Assembly: GCA_003194525.1 (NCBI GenBank)
Contig: NBIV01000061.1
Coordinates: 1-64,000, forward strand
Direction: 5' to 3'
DNA: 64,000 bases
Origin: Gracilariopsis chorda
Taxonomy: Eukaryota > Rhodophyta > Florideophyceae > Gracilariales > Gracilariaceae
Part shown: piece after piece, positions 20,601-29,429 of the stretch
Position numbering within the stretch: position 1 is the first letter of the stretch
Layout: each line of letters begins with the position of its first letter
Made by a program: the position numbers and the translations under genes
The notes under the pieces: generated by a model
What the model saw: the letters and a program-made list of their open reading frames with translations, nothing else
The model's database searches: none
What the model was told of the DNA's origin: nothing

Positions 20601-21031
20601 GAGTGGAGAAGTTGGGTGACGTCGAAAGTGTGAGCAGGTGGTGTGACATTCGGGTTGGTTTGTGACGAGCGATGTTGTATAATGACCGGACTGGAATTGA
20701 TAGCATTATCAGCCTTTTTTCTCTTCAAGTCTTCATACAGGTCGCGAGCCAAGCCGAAGCCGACGACGACGAGGAGAGGCAAAGTAGTTGTGACTGGTGA
20801 AGTGGGAGATATGCCCGGAATGAAGGATATTATAGCAACGATGAGGAAGTAAAAATTGGAGAGACGACGGAATTGGTCGTAGACGGCCTTTGGAAGCATG
20901 TTATACCATGTGTACTTTGCGGAGTTAACAGCGTTGTCACCAAAGTCGGGACTGGGGTTGCCGGCACGGACGGAGCGAGGCTCATGATTGAGCGAATTGT
21001 CACGAGGGCGAAGGAAGGAAGGAAGCCACAT
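17630..21031 (-). CDS. P4-type ATPase, phospholipid flippase
   Basis: One exon, 1133 residues, the usual size for the family. P4-ATPases use ATP to move aminophospholipids to the cytosolic leaflet of plasma, Golgi or endosomal membranes. Signatures in order: the N-terminal block YTWYNMLPKAVYDQFRRLSN before the first membrane pair; DGES at about 198-201 (actuator domain); DKTGTLTENVMRF with the phosphorylated Asp at 420; KGADSVMI in the nucleotide domain; VLTGDKSETAENIGYS; GDGGNDVSMIQ near 832; then FYKNIFF and the C-terminal membrane helices. The PISL/PVSL motif typical of this class is seen as PVSLFVTLE in M4. Residues 453-475 and 725-770 are loop insertions. A CDC50-type partner is usual but not present here. 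Start at 21031 gives a short basic N-terminus. Confidence 0.95.
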   Translation of the reverse strand: MWLPSFLRPRDNSLNHEPRSVRAGNPSPDFGDNAVNSAKYTWYNMLPKAVYDQFRRLSNFYFLIVAIISFIPGISPTSPVTTTLPLLVVVGFGLARDLYEDLKRKKADNAINSSPVIIQHRSSQTNPNVTPPAHTFDVTQLLHSHPSIPKQNLLAIKSRDVRVGDVVLVTEDSPFPADLILLNSSDPAGVCYVSTANLDGESNLKRRLVSSTLHSVIKSPEDLRSRSVSVTAAPPTPELYTLDGSITCDGSDELPLDTSNLLLRGSILRNTDYIYGLVTYNGADTKVALNMRAPPSKLGGIEKMMNRVVVGLFSILMLITVIASIIAGVWQRRHGAGQWYMGENRLLTGSTVSLRSIGTYVILFHTFVPVSLFVTLEFVRLIQGLFIASDVKMRTGQVAVDSKANNLNETLGYVQHIFSDKTGTLTENVMRFVACHTNQVSYDLRKNASSLTNGARRNANGVQQLLLAMALAHDVVPREDGPSAQLHGKYYGESPDEVALVQGAANAGTVLQSRTLNDFFVQQFDSTESQKYEFLAELEFSSDRKRMSAIFRCPDGNIRMFSKGADSVMIRLLKPESDVDDILAATERLSMDGLRTLVYGGRIIPQEEYDEWAPKFAEAGNAMQNRASKKAEVASLIERRLDLYGITAVEDKLQENVPGTIQFLREAGIRIWVLTGDKSETAENIGYSSHLLSSDMRVFHIHASSQSELISVFEDIFDVIYPNSIPKPTHRHRKSLSRESVETFTERQSRMSHIRDSLTLRAHELLPERPLAIVIDGQSLSLIDNDEMERRFLQIASVCKSVICARVTPLQKAQTVRLVQRHENCTTLAIGDGGNDVSMIQEAHIGVGIKGKEGMQAARAADFSMGEFQHLRRLLAVHGRFCYIRTAGVINLSFYKNIFFSTTQFLFQYFCFASGTTLHNQWIVTMWNSLLTLAPPFLFGVFERDLEESTVLRFPSVYSSNGNNRLFNFKTVVEYTAAYSVWHALVLFFMTYFFFGSATRTAFSNGHDTGFFLTGLAVSSMAVAIALFKFLLSSHLWTGIVLAGIVLSFSGLWVLIPVIVSLLHERELEGVLPKLMSSGLYHLLWPIVFAAAFLPDFMAIFVRMQQKDNVVGQLQQYEAKQSRLRLTRRLSGE

Positions 21032-23700
21032 AATGAACTGGCGTTGCTAGCAGTGCCATGAACCAGGGGCGGTCGAGCGCTGTTGTTGATGAAGAAGAAA
21101 GCGGGGGCGTTCTACAATGAAAAGGCGGCAGGTCAACGAACGCAAAAGTGTGAGGTTACTCTTAGAGCGCACACTTGCCATCCCCAACAGGATACGCCCA
21201 AGTCTCAGGGAAGTGCACTGGCGGTGGGATACTGCATGAAGGACAAGACCAAGGTGGAATGACTGGTGGCGGCTTGGCTGTCGCACATGTACCAACGGTG
21301 CCATGGGGTATGTCTAACGAATGGACTCGCCTGTGCGCGAAGCGCAAGCACACGCGCACGGCGTCGCCGATACGCCATGATTGACCATGTGCAGCAGGGA
21401 GGCGTTGTCCGGCGCGCGCTCTCATTCGCCCATTTCGGATCCCACTGAATGTGCTTGCGCACGTCGAATCGTGCGCTGTGGCACCGTCACGTGACCGTAC
21501 CTTTGTGCCGCCCAATTAACGGCCAACACATGTCGCCCCGCTTATCTGCTCCGAATATGAAACCGGATACTTCATATGTTTTGCACCCGTCGCATGACGG
21601 TAACCCTTACCGATCTCGAGCAATCTTGTCAAGGTAGCAATCTACTAGCTAGCCTTCTTCGGTGCACATGAGCCCCTTCCGCTGCTCCAAAGCAGCGCCA
21701 TTAAGCAACTGAGCATGACGACTTCGAGCTGCGCACCAGCCATGTAGCTGCCATCCGTCACTGTCATACGCCCGCAACCACTTTTCGCAAACAACAGCAG
21801 CGCTTTCTTCTTGCAAACAAGCGCTACACTTCAGCACTTCTTGTTCAGTTTCTCACACAACCCTTGACTCCTCTTCCTCCGCAGTTCTAACAACTGGCAC
21901 GGCTACATTCTGCCCTCGAGCAGGAGTACCACCCGTGTAACAACTGCCAGCCAGTTTGACGCGAAACGCACCAGCGATGCTAGTGCCAGCAAGTTGTTCA
22001 AACCATTCAATGAACGAACACTGCGCCTCATCCTATCTGATCTCCACAGAAAGGCACGCATATCTACTCTTCATCGTCATGCCCGCTTTGTCCCAGTTCT
22101 CTTCCATATACCGCGTCAAAGATGCTTGAGCAGTGCTGAACGAACCAACAAAAACTGCGATGCTGAAGATTATGAATCCACAGATTCCGATTTTCTTTGG
22201 AATATGCAATTAACGTTCTTTCCTTTCCTTCACGATAAGAGCGACTTTGGCCCGCTTTTCGGCCTCGATAAAAACAACTGAAATAACCATTCACCTAGCG
22301 CTTCGAACCTACTTTTTATCGGGTTCACATATATGCGTTCTTATTCAGGCAAGAGCGAATCCAGTAATCGGACTATGGTAGCTAGTTCGGAGGCAACGGT
22401 CTCATTTCTAAGATTTACAAGGCTGATTAGTTACTCGAATTCTAAGTTGTGCTGATAGCCCCACTTGCATCTTCATTAGGCTTCCTCGTTCTAGTGGCAA
22501 GTCTTTATTGAGTCAAAGTATTAGAGTCTTTGTCAAGAGTTTATATGCGCCACCTACACTTTGGACTTCCCTCAAATATCTTATGCGTATTGGCTTTCCA
22601 TCTGCGTATGAAAATGCGTTGTGAAGCCGAAGCCACGCAGAGTAGAAGCTTTGCGCGTTTTGCTCACAAATTTTAGACGGTGTTGAGCAGCAGATCGTAC
22701 TTCCTGATAGAACCTAAAGGTCACATGCATTGACTGCCCCTTCAACAATTAGTTAAGAACCCAAAGGTCACGAAGCACGCTGAACGTGCGATTTAAAAGC
22801 GATGAAGTATATCTACAGTTGTACCCAGCAAAAGCAAAGCCTGCCTCACCGAAGAGGAGGCAGAGCCACTGTACACATTCTCTGTCAGACCCATGTTCAT
22901 GTTCAGCTGTATTTGGGTCAAATTTATTTATTATCCGTTCGTTCAAACCAAGCTCAGCGAGCGATCTTCATTGAGTTCGGCCTGCGACCATGGTAACAAC
23001 CTCGTCGCCAGTGTCTATTGGACCGCTGACCTCATATGAGGTCAAAACAATCAACTTAACCTTCAATTTTAGTTATTTTGATCGCATTTTTTCGCCTTTT
23101 GTAGTCTGTATAAGCTATGCAACATGTTTTTGTATAGCAAAAATTTCAAGTTTCTGTTGTTTATTCTAGGTGAGAAGCAGAAACGTAAGACAAGCAGATG
23201 GTTTAACAGCGATGTGCTGGTAAAATATGTCTAATTTACTACAAAGCTTCAGAAAACAAGCTTTTTTGATATGAAAAACGTACTTTTGATGCAAAAACGT
23301 TATTGAGGCGTGTATGAAAGCTTCAAAACCTTCAAAAAACAATCATTTGGCAACATTTCACCCGGGCGGATAGACAAGGTAAGAATCCCGGGTCTTCCAG
23401 AGCTAAGAAGCTCTATCACTCCCCCAAACAGCACGAGGGAAAAGGGGGGGAGGGCTTAGAAGCAGCAGAGCAAAGGAATGCGCTCTGCGAGTGACCTCGC
23501 CTCTCGGCATCGACGCTCGACTGCTCCCCCATACGCACCAGTACCAGCACACCGCCGAGAGCCGAAACGTGTCACTCGCGCCGCATTCTCTGCTCCGGAT
23601 AAACAAAACCTTCTGCGTCCCTTGAAACACTAATAATCTGAATAAACAAAAACCTGTCCAGGAATCGAGAGCTCACCGGAAGTGCAGGCAGTGGACAACG
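21032..23700. other. intergenic, no gene recognised
   Basis: Contains the upstream side of the flippase gene and the far upstream side of the antenna gene. Short open frames (for example 21994-22281) have no recognisable domain. A copy of the 10-mer AACCCTTACC is at 21602-21611. A short palindrome CCTCATATGAGG occurs near 23030. Nothing else seen. Confidence 0.5.
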
Positions 23701-24008
23701 GAGAGGCGTTTGGCACGCAGATTTTTTTCAAAACGACACCCTATGGATGCTTCTCGCTCTTCCCGCCGCGCAGATCTTTTCTGGATATTTAAGTCCTGTC
23801 GAAACCACGCCCCTTCTATCCACCATTTCATTGAAAAGCAGAGCACTCGCAATCTCAGCCTCTACAATCCAACCACCAACGCAAGCCGCTCCCTCCTCAT
23901 CCACCCAACCTTTCCTCTCTCCCCGCCCTTCACACCCCTCTGCCCTCCGTATTTCGTAGCAACTAGTCGCCTTCACCGTTTCCGTGTCACTTTCGAATAA
24001 CATTCAAC
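23701..24008 (+). promoter_or_regulatory. likely promoter and C-rich leader of the antenna gene
   Basis: An AT-rich GGATATTTAAG near 23782 could serve as a TATA-like element. From about 23875 to 23965 the plus strand is C/T-rich, resembling the pyrimidine patch of plant-type core promoters, and leads to the start codon at 24009. Assignment by position only. Confidence 0.35.
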
Positions 24009-24638
24009 ATGCTCGGCTTCATCAACCACGCCCTCCCGCTCACCCGCGCCACACGCGGCCCGGCCATCTCGCCCCGCACTGTCAAAGTGCGCGGTCCGAC
24101 AATGAAGACCCGCGAGATGTCCAAGTCGGTTCCCTTCCTTCTCAAGCCGAAGAACCTTGAGGGTCTTCCGGCCTCCTATGACTTTGACCCGCTTCTCATT
24201 TCCGACTACATCAACGTCAGATTCCTTCAAGCCGCCGAAATCAAGCACGGTCGTATTTGCATGCTTGCCGCCGTCGGTCTCATCGTCCCGGAGTTCTTCA
24301 CCTTCCCGAACCCGTACTTCCCGAAGATGCTCGCAGTTGACGCGCACAACTACTTCATCAACACTGGGGGCATGAGCCAAATCCTCCTCTTCATTGCTGC
24401 TTTCGAGGGTATCAGCTGCTACGCTCTGAAACAAACCATTGATGGAAAGCATGAGCCAGGCTACTTCGGATTCGACCCGCTCGGTCTTGGCAAGGATCCG
24501 GTCAAGTTCAAGAAGTACCAGGCCAATGAAATCATGAATGGACGACTGGCCATGATTGCCGTCGGTGGCATGATTCATCAGATGTGGATCAGTAAGATGG
24601 GTGTTATTGAGCAGCTCTTGAACTTCAAGACATTGTAA
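24009..24638 (+). CDS. light-harvesting chlorophyll-binding protein, red-algal Lhcr type
   Basis: 209 residues, normal for the family. It binds chlorophyll and carotenoid in the thylakoid and feeds photosystem I in red algae. Residues 1 to about 35 are basic and Ser/Thr-containing, consistent with a chloroplast transit peptide. The mature part starts near SVPFLLKPKNLEG and DFDPL. Three membrane helices are visible: helix 1 with AEIKHGRICMLAAVG, helix 2 with GGMSQILLFIAAFEGISCYAL, helix 3 with NEIMNGRLAMIAVGGM. The ExxxxR motifs of helices 1 and 3, which supply Chl ligands and the inter-helix ion pairs, are intact. A single exon; ATG at 24009 fits the transit peptide. It is the best evidence for a red-algal source. 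Confidence 0.95.
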   Translation: MLGFINHALPLTRATRGPAISPRTVKVRGPTMKTREMSKSVPFLLKPKNLEGLPASYDFDPLLISDYINVRFLQAAEIKHGRICMLAAVGLIVPEFFTFPNPYFPKMLAVDAHNYFINTGGMSQILLFIAAFEGISCYALKQTIDGKHEPGYFGFDPLGLGKDPVKFKKYQANEIMNGRLAMIAVGGMIHQMWISKMGVIEQLLNFKTL

Positions 24639-25389
24639 CGTGTGTCGCCACTCTCTTTTTTTTTGTTATTTGCTGGGTACAGGAACCCATTAATAGGTCT
24701 ACCTTGGGCTGTGTAAAATCTTCCCCACAAGTTCATTTTCATACCTTTCCTGCTTGCATTGTATCGCAGTACTCCATGCAATGACCGACAATCTCCGCAC
24801 CTATCCCACGGCATCCGTGTGCTGTAGCGTAGTAGTCAATACGCACGTATCGTAGAACACTTACGACTATTCGGTGAGAGCTGTCTTTTCAGCTCTACGT
24901 GCAATGTGGTTACGTCTCGCTTTATTCGTGTAGCCTTCCCTTACCGCCTTGACGGTCATCCCACGCTGTGGGAGCTGATCCAGACATGCGCTCTTGTAAA
25001 GCTGAGAAGCTGAGAATTAACGTGACACCGACATCGGACTTCATGCCTCCAGAACACACAACACCTTAAAGTGAGCACTGTCTTGGTAAGTTAACGGCTA
25101 TCCCCGAGAATGCAGGCTACCTTTACCACGCTTGGATGGTTGCTGATATGTCCTCAGCTGTACATAAGGTATGTCATTTCTTCTGACGTTGAACTTATCT
25201 CAAATTCGTCAGACCGCATTGCGCAGCCATTTTGGTTCACACTAGCGAAGGTTGTTGACCTTATCACCCGGAGAGAAGAATGCACAGACATAGAAATCCC
25301 ACAGAATGTTTAGAAGGTTTGTGGCCCACCGAATGCAATAAAAGACGTCAGCGTAAAGGCGTGCACAACACGACCGGTTAGATAGGGAA
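24639..25389. other. intergenic downstream of the antenna gene
   Basis: Starts with a T-rich tail just after the stop codon (about 24654-24668), probably the 3' UTR. No further gene recognised. A copy of AACCCTTACC begins at 25388 and overlaps the left arm of the long hairpin that follows. Confidence 0.5.
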
Positions 25390-25395
25390 CCCTTA

Positions 25396-25455
25396 CCAGA
25401 GCACAAGCAGAGCGGAGACCTTTCCTGAAATGTCTCCGTTCTGCTTGTGCTCTGG
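25396..25455. repeat. 60-bp near-perfect hairpin (29-bp arms, 2-base loop)
   Basis: Left arm 25396-25424 and right arm 25427-25455 are complementary at 27 of 29 positions with only CT between them. It lies in gene-free DNA 80 bp from a second palindrome. It could be a miRNA-like precursor, a fold-back element or a chance product of template switching; the sequence alone does not decide. Confidence 0.9.
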
Positions 25456-25534
25456 GAAAGTTTACCATTCTGTACAGATTTGAGATGGATATCCCTAAGG
25501 ATAAGGGTTAGCGGTCTAACCTTGAACCCAAAGT

Positions 25535-25568
25535 TCATGAGGGAAGTAAACTATTACTTCCCTCATGA
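25535..25568. repeat. 34-bp palindrome with 15-bp perfect arms
   Basis: Arms 25535-25549 and 25554-25568 match perfectly around a 4-base loop (ACTA). Confidence 0.9.
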
Positions 25569-25969
25569 GCAGTCATTGCTCTCCTACTCCTTCCTCGCTG
25601 CCTTAAGGGTTGGCATTCAGGTTGGACCTCTGGTTTCTGGTTAGCAACTCGACAAACTGTATGAGCGAAAATAGCACTGGCTCAGCTTCTATACTTGTCA
25701 TGTATATCTCGGCCCCTTCCAATCTGCACACTCTAGCTCTCATAGAATGCAATCGAAAACCCTTGCAGTATTGAACACCATCTTTCAGGTCTGCATACCT
25801 TCGATTCCTGGGCATTGTCGCGTCCTTCGAAGCGAAGTGATGGAACTGCGCGCAAAAGAAGCTTCTCGGCCTTTTGTGGAGCAGATTACTGTACGGATAA
25901 ACTTCTCGATAGTGAAATGATGGTTGAAAGGAAACCGAAGAGCAAAAGCATTGTTTACGAGTCTACCCA

Positions 25970-26900
25970 GGATGGAACGCAATCGATTTGTAGCGATTGC
26001 AACATAGACTTCCAATATCATAAATTCATTGCTTTCTATCCTTGTTCTGTAATCAGCAATAGTCTCTAAGTCAATCGCAATCAGAAATTTCGATTGCAGA
26101 CCCACTGGCAATCGCAATTCCGTACAGATCTGACTCTCAACATTTCTATAACCATACGATTGCAAACCTTCATATAACTACAGCGTCATTAGAAATGTAC
26201 AGCCGCCTGAAAGACAAAATTACGGCCAGTGTCTATAGAAAATCTTTTCGTATAGTTACGTTCTTCCAAAAGAAAGAATTCTCTGTAACTTAACAACTAT
26301 TCCTCTTCTCTTCTCTCAGCTTCGCACCTTGCGCACCAGCTGATAGGCCTTAACGAACTGTGTTAAAATCCCAAAAACGAACGTTCATCTTCAAAAATGT
26401 AACACAGACGTACCTCTAGGGCCACGGAGCTCAGTCGAAGACAGACTCCAAGCTCTGTCTCCGACGTGAGTGTCCCGTAGTGTAGTGTCAGAATCTTCTA
26501 CATGTATCGATCGTAGCCACTAGACTCTATTAAAGGCGATGAAGTCTGGGGTTCTCTCCTCAGAACCAGCCACACGTTCCATCGTACGGCCTCTCAGTGT
26601 CACAAAAATGAAAATTGCTTCAAACACAAGAGTCATCTTTGCTTTTTGTTGCAAAGAATGTAGTTTGCAATAGACCATGACCTCTCAGCCCCCGCAACAG
26701 AACCGTAAATAAAATGGATTCATCGTTAACGCAGTTGTAGTATTGTTTCAAGGAGAATGATGGTTACAGTTACTTCTCATGCAGTTTTGATTGCGATTGG
26801 AGTTCATACTAGCAATACTATTGCAATTCCTATTTGACTATGCAATGGGTGATTGCAATCGGTAATTGCAATCGATTGTATCTACAATCCATTGCACCTC
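25970..26900. repeat. two clusters of GATTGC/GCAATC repeats flanking about 600 bp
   Basis: Left cluster at about 25977-26166 and right cluster at about 26790-26896 each hold several copies of GATTGCAATC-like words in both orientations. Clustered short subterminal repeats on both sides of a non-coding core are typical of some non-autonomous DNA transposons. I could not see matching terminal inverted repeats or a target duplication, so this stays a candidate. Confidence 0.4.
26434..26465. repeat. 12-bp arm hairpin
   Basis: Arms 26434-26445 and 26454-26465 pair at 11 of 12 positions around an 8-base loop, inside the gene-free stretch. Confidence 0.7.
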
Positions 26901-26929
26901 ACGCCTGAGTCTACCTGTATGAAATGGTT

Positions 26930-27360
26930 CGAATTAGGGTGATAACGCGACCCGGGAGGTCGTTAAACTCGCCCAAGCAACCGGTCAGCTTGCCAGTTGC
27001 CCTCGCGGACCTGGGTGAATAGTCTTGAAAAGTCACCCGCGTAACTGCACGTACGCAGTCGGTCACGGGCCCGCTACCGGAAGAAGATCCAGCCGCTGTT
27101 TCCCTGAATTTTTCCCTCGAAGGAAGAGCTCCAAAGGAGCCTCTGGACCGGGGTTTTTTCCAGGGTTTTCTCGGAGGATCTACACTTGGATCAGACGCCG
27201 CAGCAGGTTACGCGCCGGTTCTTACCCCCGATCTTGCCGCTGAAATGAGGATTGGGCGGAAAGGATGTCGTCAATGGTTTCTTGGCGGCCAACGTGGTAC
27301 ATGCGAATCGCCTTGTCGTGGTGTGCCCCTTACCCGAGGACCTCTAGAGGTTGAATGAAA
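26930..27360 (+). mobile_element. possible retroelement remnant
   Basis: A GC-rich block, unlike its AT-rich surroundings, with an open plus-strand segment from about 27060 to 27357. Near its end is a Cys-containing stretch (GRKGCRQWFLGGQRGTCESP). The block also carries short hairpins such as GCTCC/GGAGC at 27128-27140, as in the retroelement remnants at the left end of the window. No domain is recognised; it looks like a broken fragment. Confidence 0.25.
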
Positions 27361-28349
27361 TGGTGGAATGAAGAAGGCAACAGTCCTCGGAAACGAAACG
27401 ATTCTGCGGTTGAACACGCCTAGACACCTAATGCATTCTTAGTATAGTAGTAACCCAGTGTGTGTAGCACGACTCCGGGTTGTAGCTAATAGCTATCGTA
27501 CGAAGAACGCGTTATAGGTTGTAGGGGTCCTTAGCAAACCCCCGGGCTAACATAGAATTGATGTTACTCGTTCGTAAACAGAGAGAGAGAGGGTGATAAC
27601 AACCAGAAGGGTTTAGTAGCACAGCGGTAGCGTCGGACGGTGTAACCGAATCGTCCGTAAAGCTCTGCTCCTTCATCCCCTGGACAAAATGCCTGACAAC
27701 GTTGTGGCTTATACACACGCTCTAGTGCTGAGCGGCACCGTTTAAACTAAGGACCTTAAAAACAAGTAAACGCATTGAAGAACGCAGTATCTAAGTACAC
27801 TAGAACCGTTATCGAGTGCACTAAGAGCATCGGCGGTGAATAGGCAATACACAGCTTTCACAACCATAATTTCTGCACGGAAGGAGTAACCTGCGCCGAG
27901 TCCAAGCAACGCTCTTCCAGTTGGCAGTCGGTCAAGCACTGAAGTTGCATCAGGGTACAACTTAACTCGATGGCTAAGAGCCGTGTCCCGATTAAGTTTC
28001 ATGCTAGGCGTATTACATACGGCAGACCACTTCCTACTTCGTTATCGGTTGCGGGCGCCGTTAAGAAGAATTGACTTGGCACGTCCTAGCGAGAGACTTG
28101 TATGTGTGTGTGTGTTTACGGGCACGTGCCTCTGATTCAGAGGCAGCGGTATAAACTTTCTAGAAGAAGTAGAAGGCTAACCATCTATTCGACGGGTATA
28201 TTCCCCTAATAGACCCAATCGCATATCTTGTATGGGTGTTTTAGATAATGTTCAAAATGGACGGAGTTAGTGCTAGCGTTCCTTGACAGAGAAGGCTTGT
28301 TTCTGTGGAAAAGCCGTACAATGCTCTCGGAATTAGGAACACGGCCTAG
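27361..28349. other. gene-free stretch between transposon remnants
   Basis: A short (GA)n run at about 27580-27593 follows CGTAAAC. At 27610-27630 the words TAGCACAGCGGTAGCG look like a polymerase III A box, but no matching B box or cloverleaf follows. No gene seen. Confidence 0.4.
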
Positions 28350-29261
28350 AAGCTAGAGTGGGATGAAGGATGGTACTCAGGTTCGATTGAATATTCAGAA
28401 CAGTCCTGGTTTGGACATCATTTAGAAACGGTAAACAAATTTCAATCGAAGCATGGAAGAGCACCAAGTATTGTCATACGGTATGAAGATGGGTTTGCAA
28501 TGGTTTACAAAGTAGGACATAACGGCGAGGACATATTAGACGCAGATGGACATACGCTCAAATGGAAAACACTGAAGGCTTCAGAAGTGGAAGAAAGTGC
28601 TTACGCGATTTGGTGGAATGGTTCAAACACACCGGAAACAGGAGTTTTACCAGCTCGCGTAAATACATGTTCTTTCTTCCCAGAGACTTACGCCATATAC
28701 CACGCACTACAAAACCTGATCACGAAAATATCGAATGGTTGGCGAAGACGTATCAGATGGGTAACAGACTCACAAAGCGTAATGGACAATGTGAGAAGCG
28801 CAGTGCGTACTCAATCGTTTTCAGCACAACAAGTCTCGGAACTACATCATCAGATTAGCAAGTTTTGCGAAATCGAGATGCTGTGGGCACCGAGTCATTG
28901 CGGTTTGTATCGAAGCGACTTGGTAGATAGTTTAGCCAAGTCAGCTCTGAACCTGAAGATTGAGTATCTAATTTCCGTTGCAGTTGACTACGCAGATGTG
29001 AAAAGAAGAGTGACAATAAAACAATTCTGTTTGTCGATTGTGCAAAGTGTCCCAAAGGAAGTCGATAGGATTGTATCTCAACGAGAAGCGGAAGTTGCTT
29101 TGTCGCAACAAGCAGTGGGTCATACACCATGCTTGCATCCTTTGTGTTCTTATTTATCAAAGCGACGATTGGTTTGCAGATGTAGACCGGGTGTGCCAAA
29201 CGATGTAGACCATTGTGTTTTAAAATGTCCGTTGAAGACTTTGTTGGCCAACTATGCATGA
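28350..29261 (+). mobile_element. RNase H and C-terminal Cys/His region of a LINE-like (non-LTR) retrotransposon
   Basis: Open from 28350 (the first in-frame ATG is 28500) to the stop at 29261. An RNase HI-like domain is visible: ETYAIYHAL with the Glu, WVTDSQSV with the Asp, and LWAPSHCGLYRSDLVDSLAKSA with the His and final Asp. The end carries CRCRPGVPNDVDHCVLKCP, a CxC..H..C cluster like the one at the C-terminus of many LINE ORF2 proteins. No reverse transcriptase is found upstream in this frame, so this is a 5'-truncated copy. A (GA)n tail follows at about 29393-29423. Confidence 0.65.
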
Positions 29262-29388
29262 ACGACATGGACTGGGTGTTCTCGAAATCATCAGAAAGTG
29301 GCCTGAACAGATGCTGGTTTTCCTAGCGAGAGAACGCTACTTTCAATTGAAGCGTTCTGCACTAAGTAGGAATTAAACTAGTGTACCC

Positions 29389-29392
<4 letters not shown>

Positions 29393-29423
<31 letters not shown>
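29393..29423 (+). repeat. (GA)n microsatellite, possible LINE tail
   Basis: About 15 GA units directly after CCGTAAA, 130 bp behind the stop of the LINE-like frame. Several LINE families end in simple repeats rather than poly(A). Confidence 0.7.
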
Positions 29424-29424
<1 letters not shown>

Positions 29425-29429
29425 CTATA

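Noticed and set aside
27610-27665. tRNA-like A box (TAGCACAGCGGTAGCG)
   Set aside because: No T-arm with a GTTCRA loop follows and no cloverleaf can be drawn; perhaps a SINE relic but unsupported.
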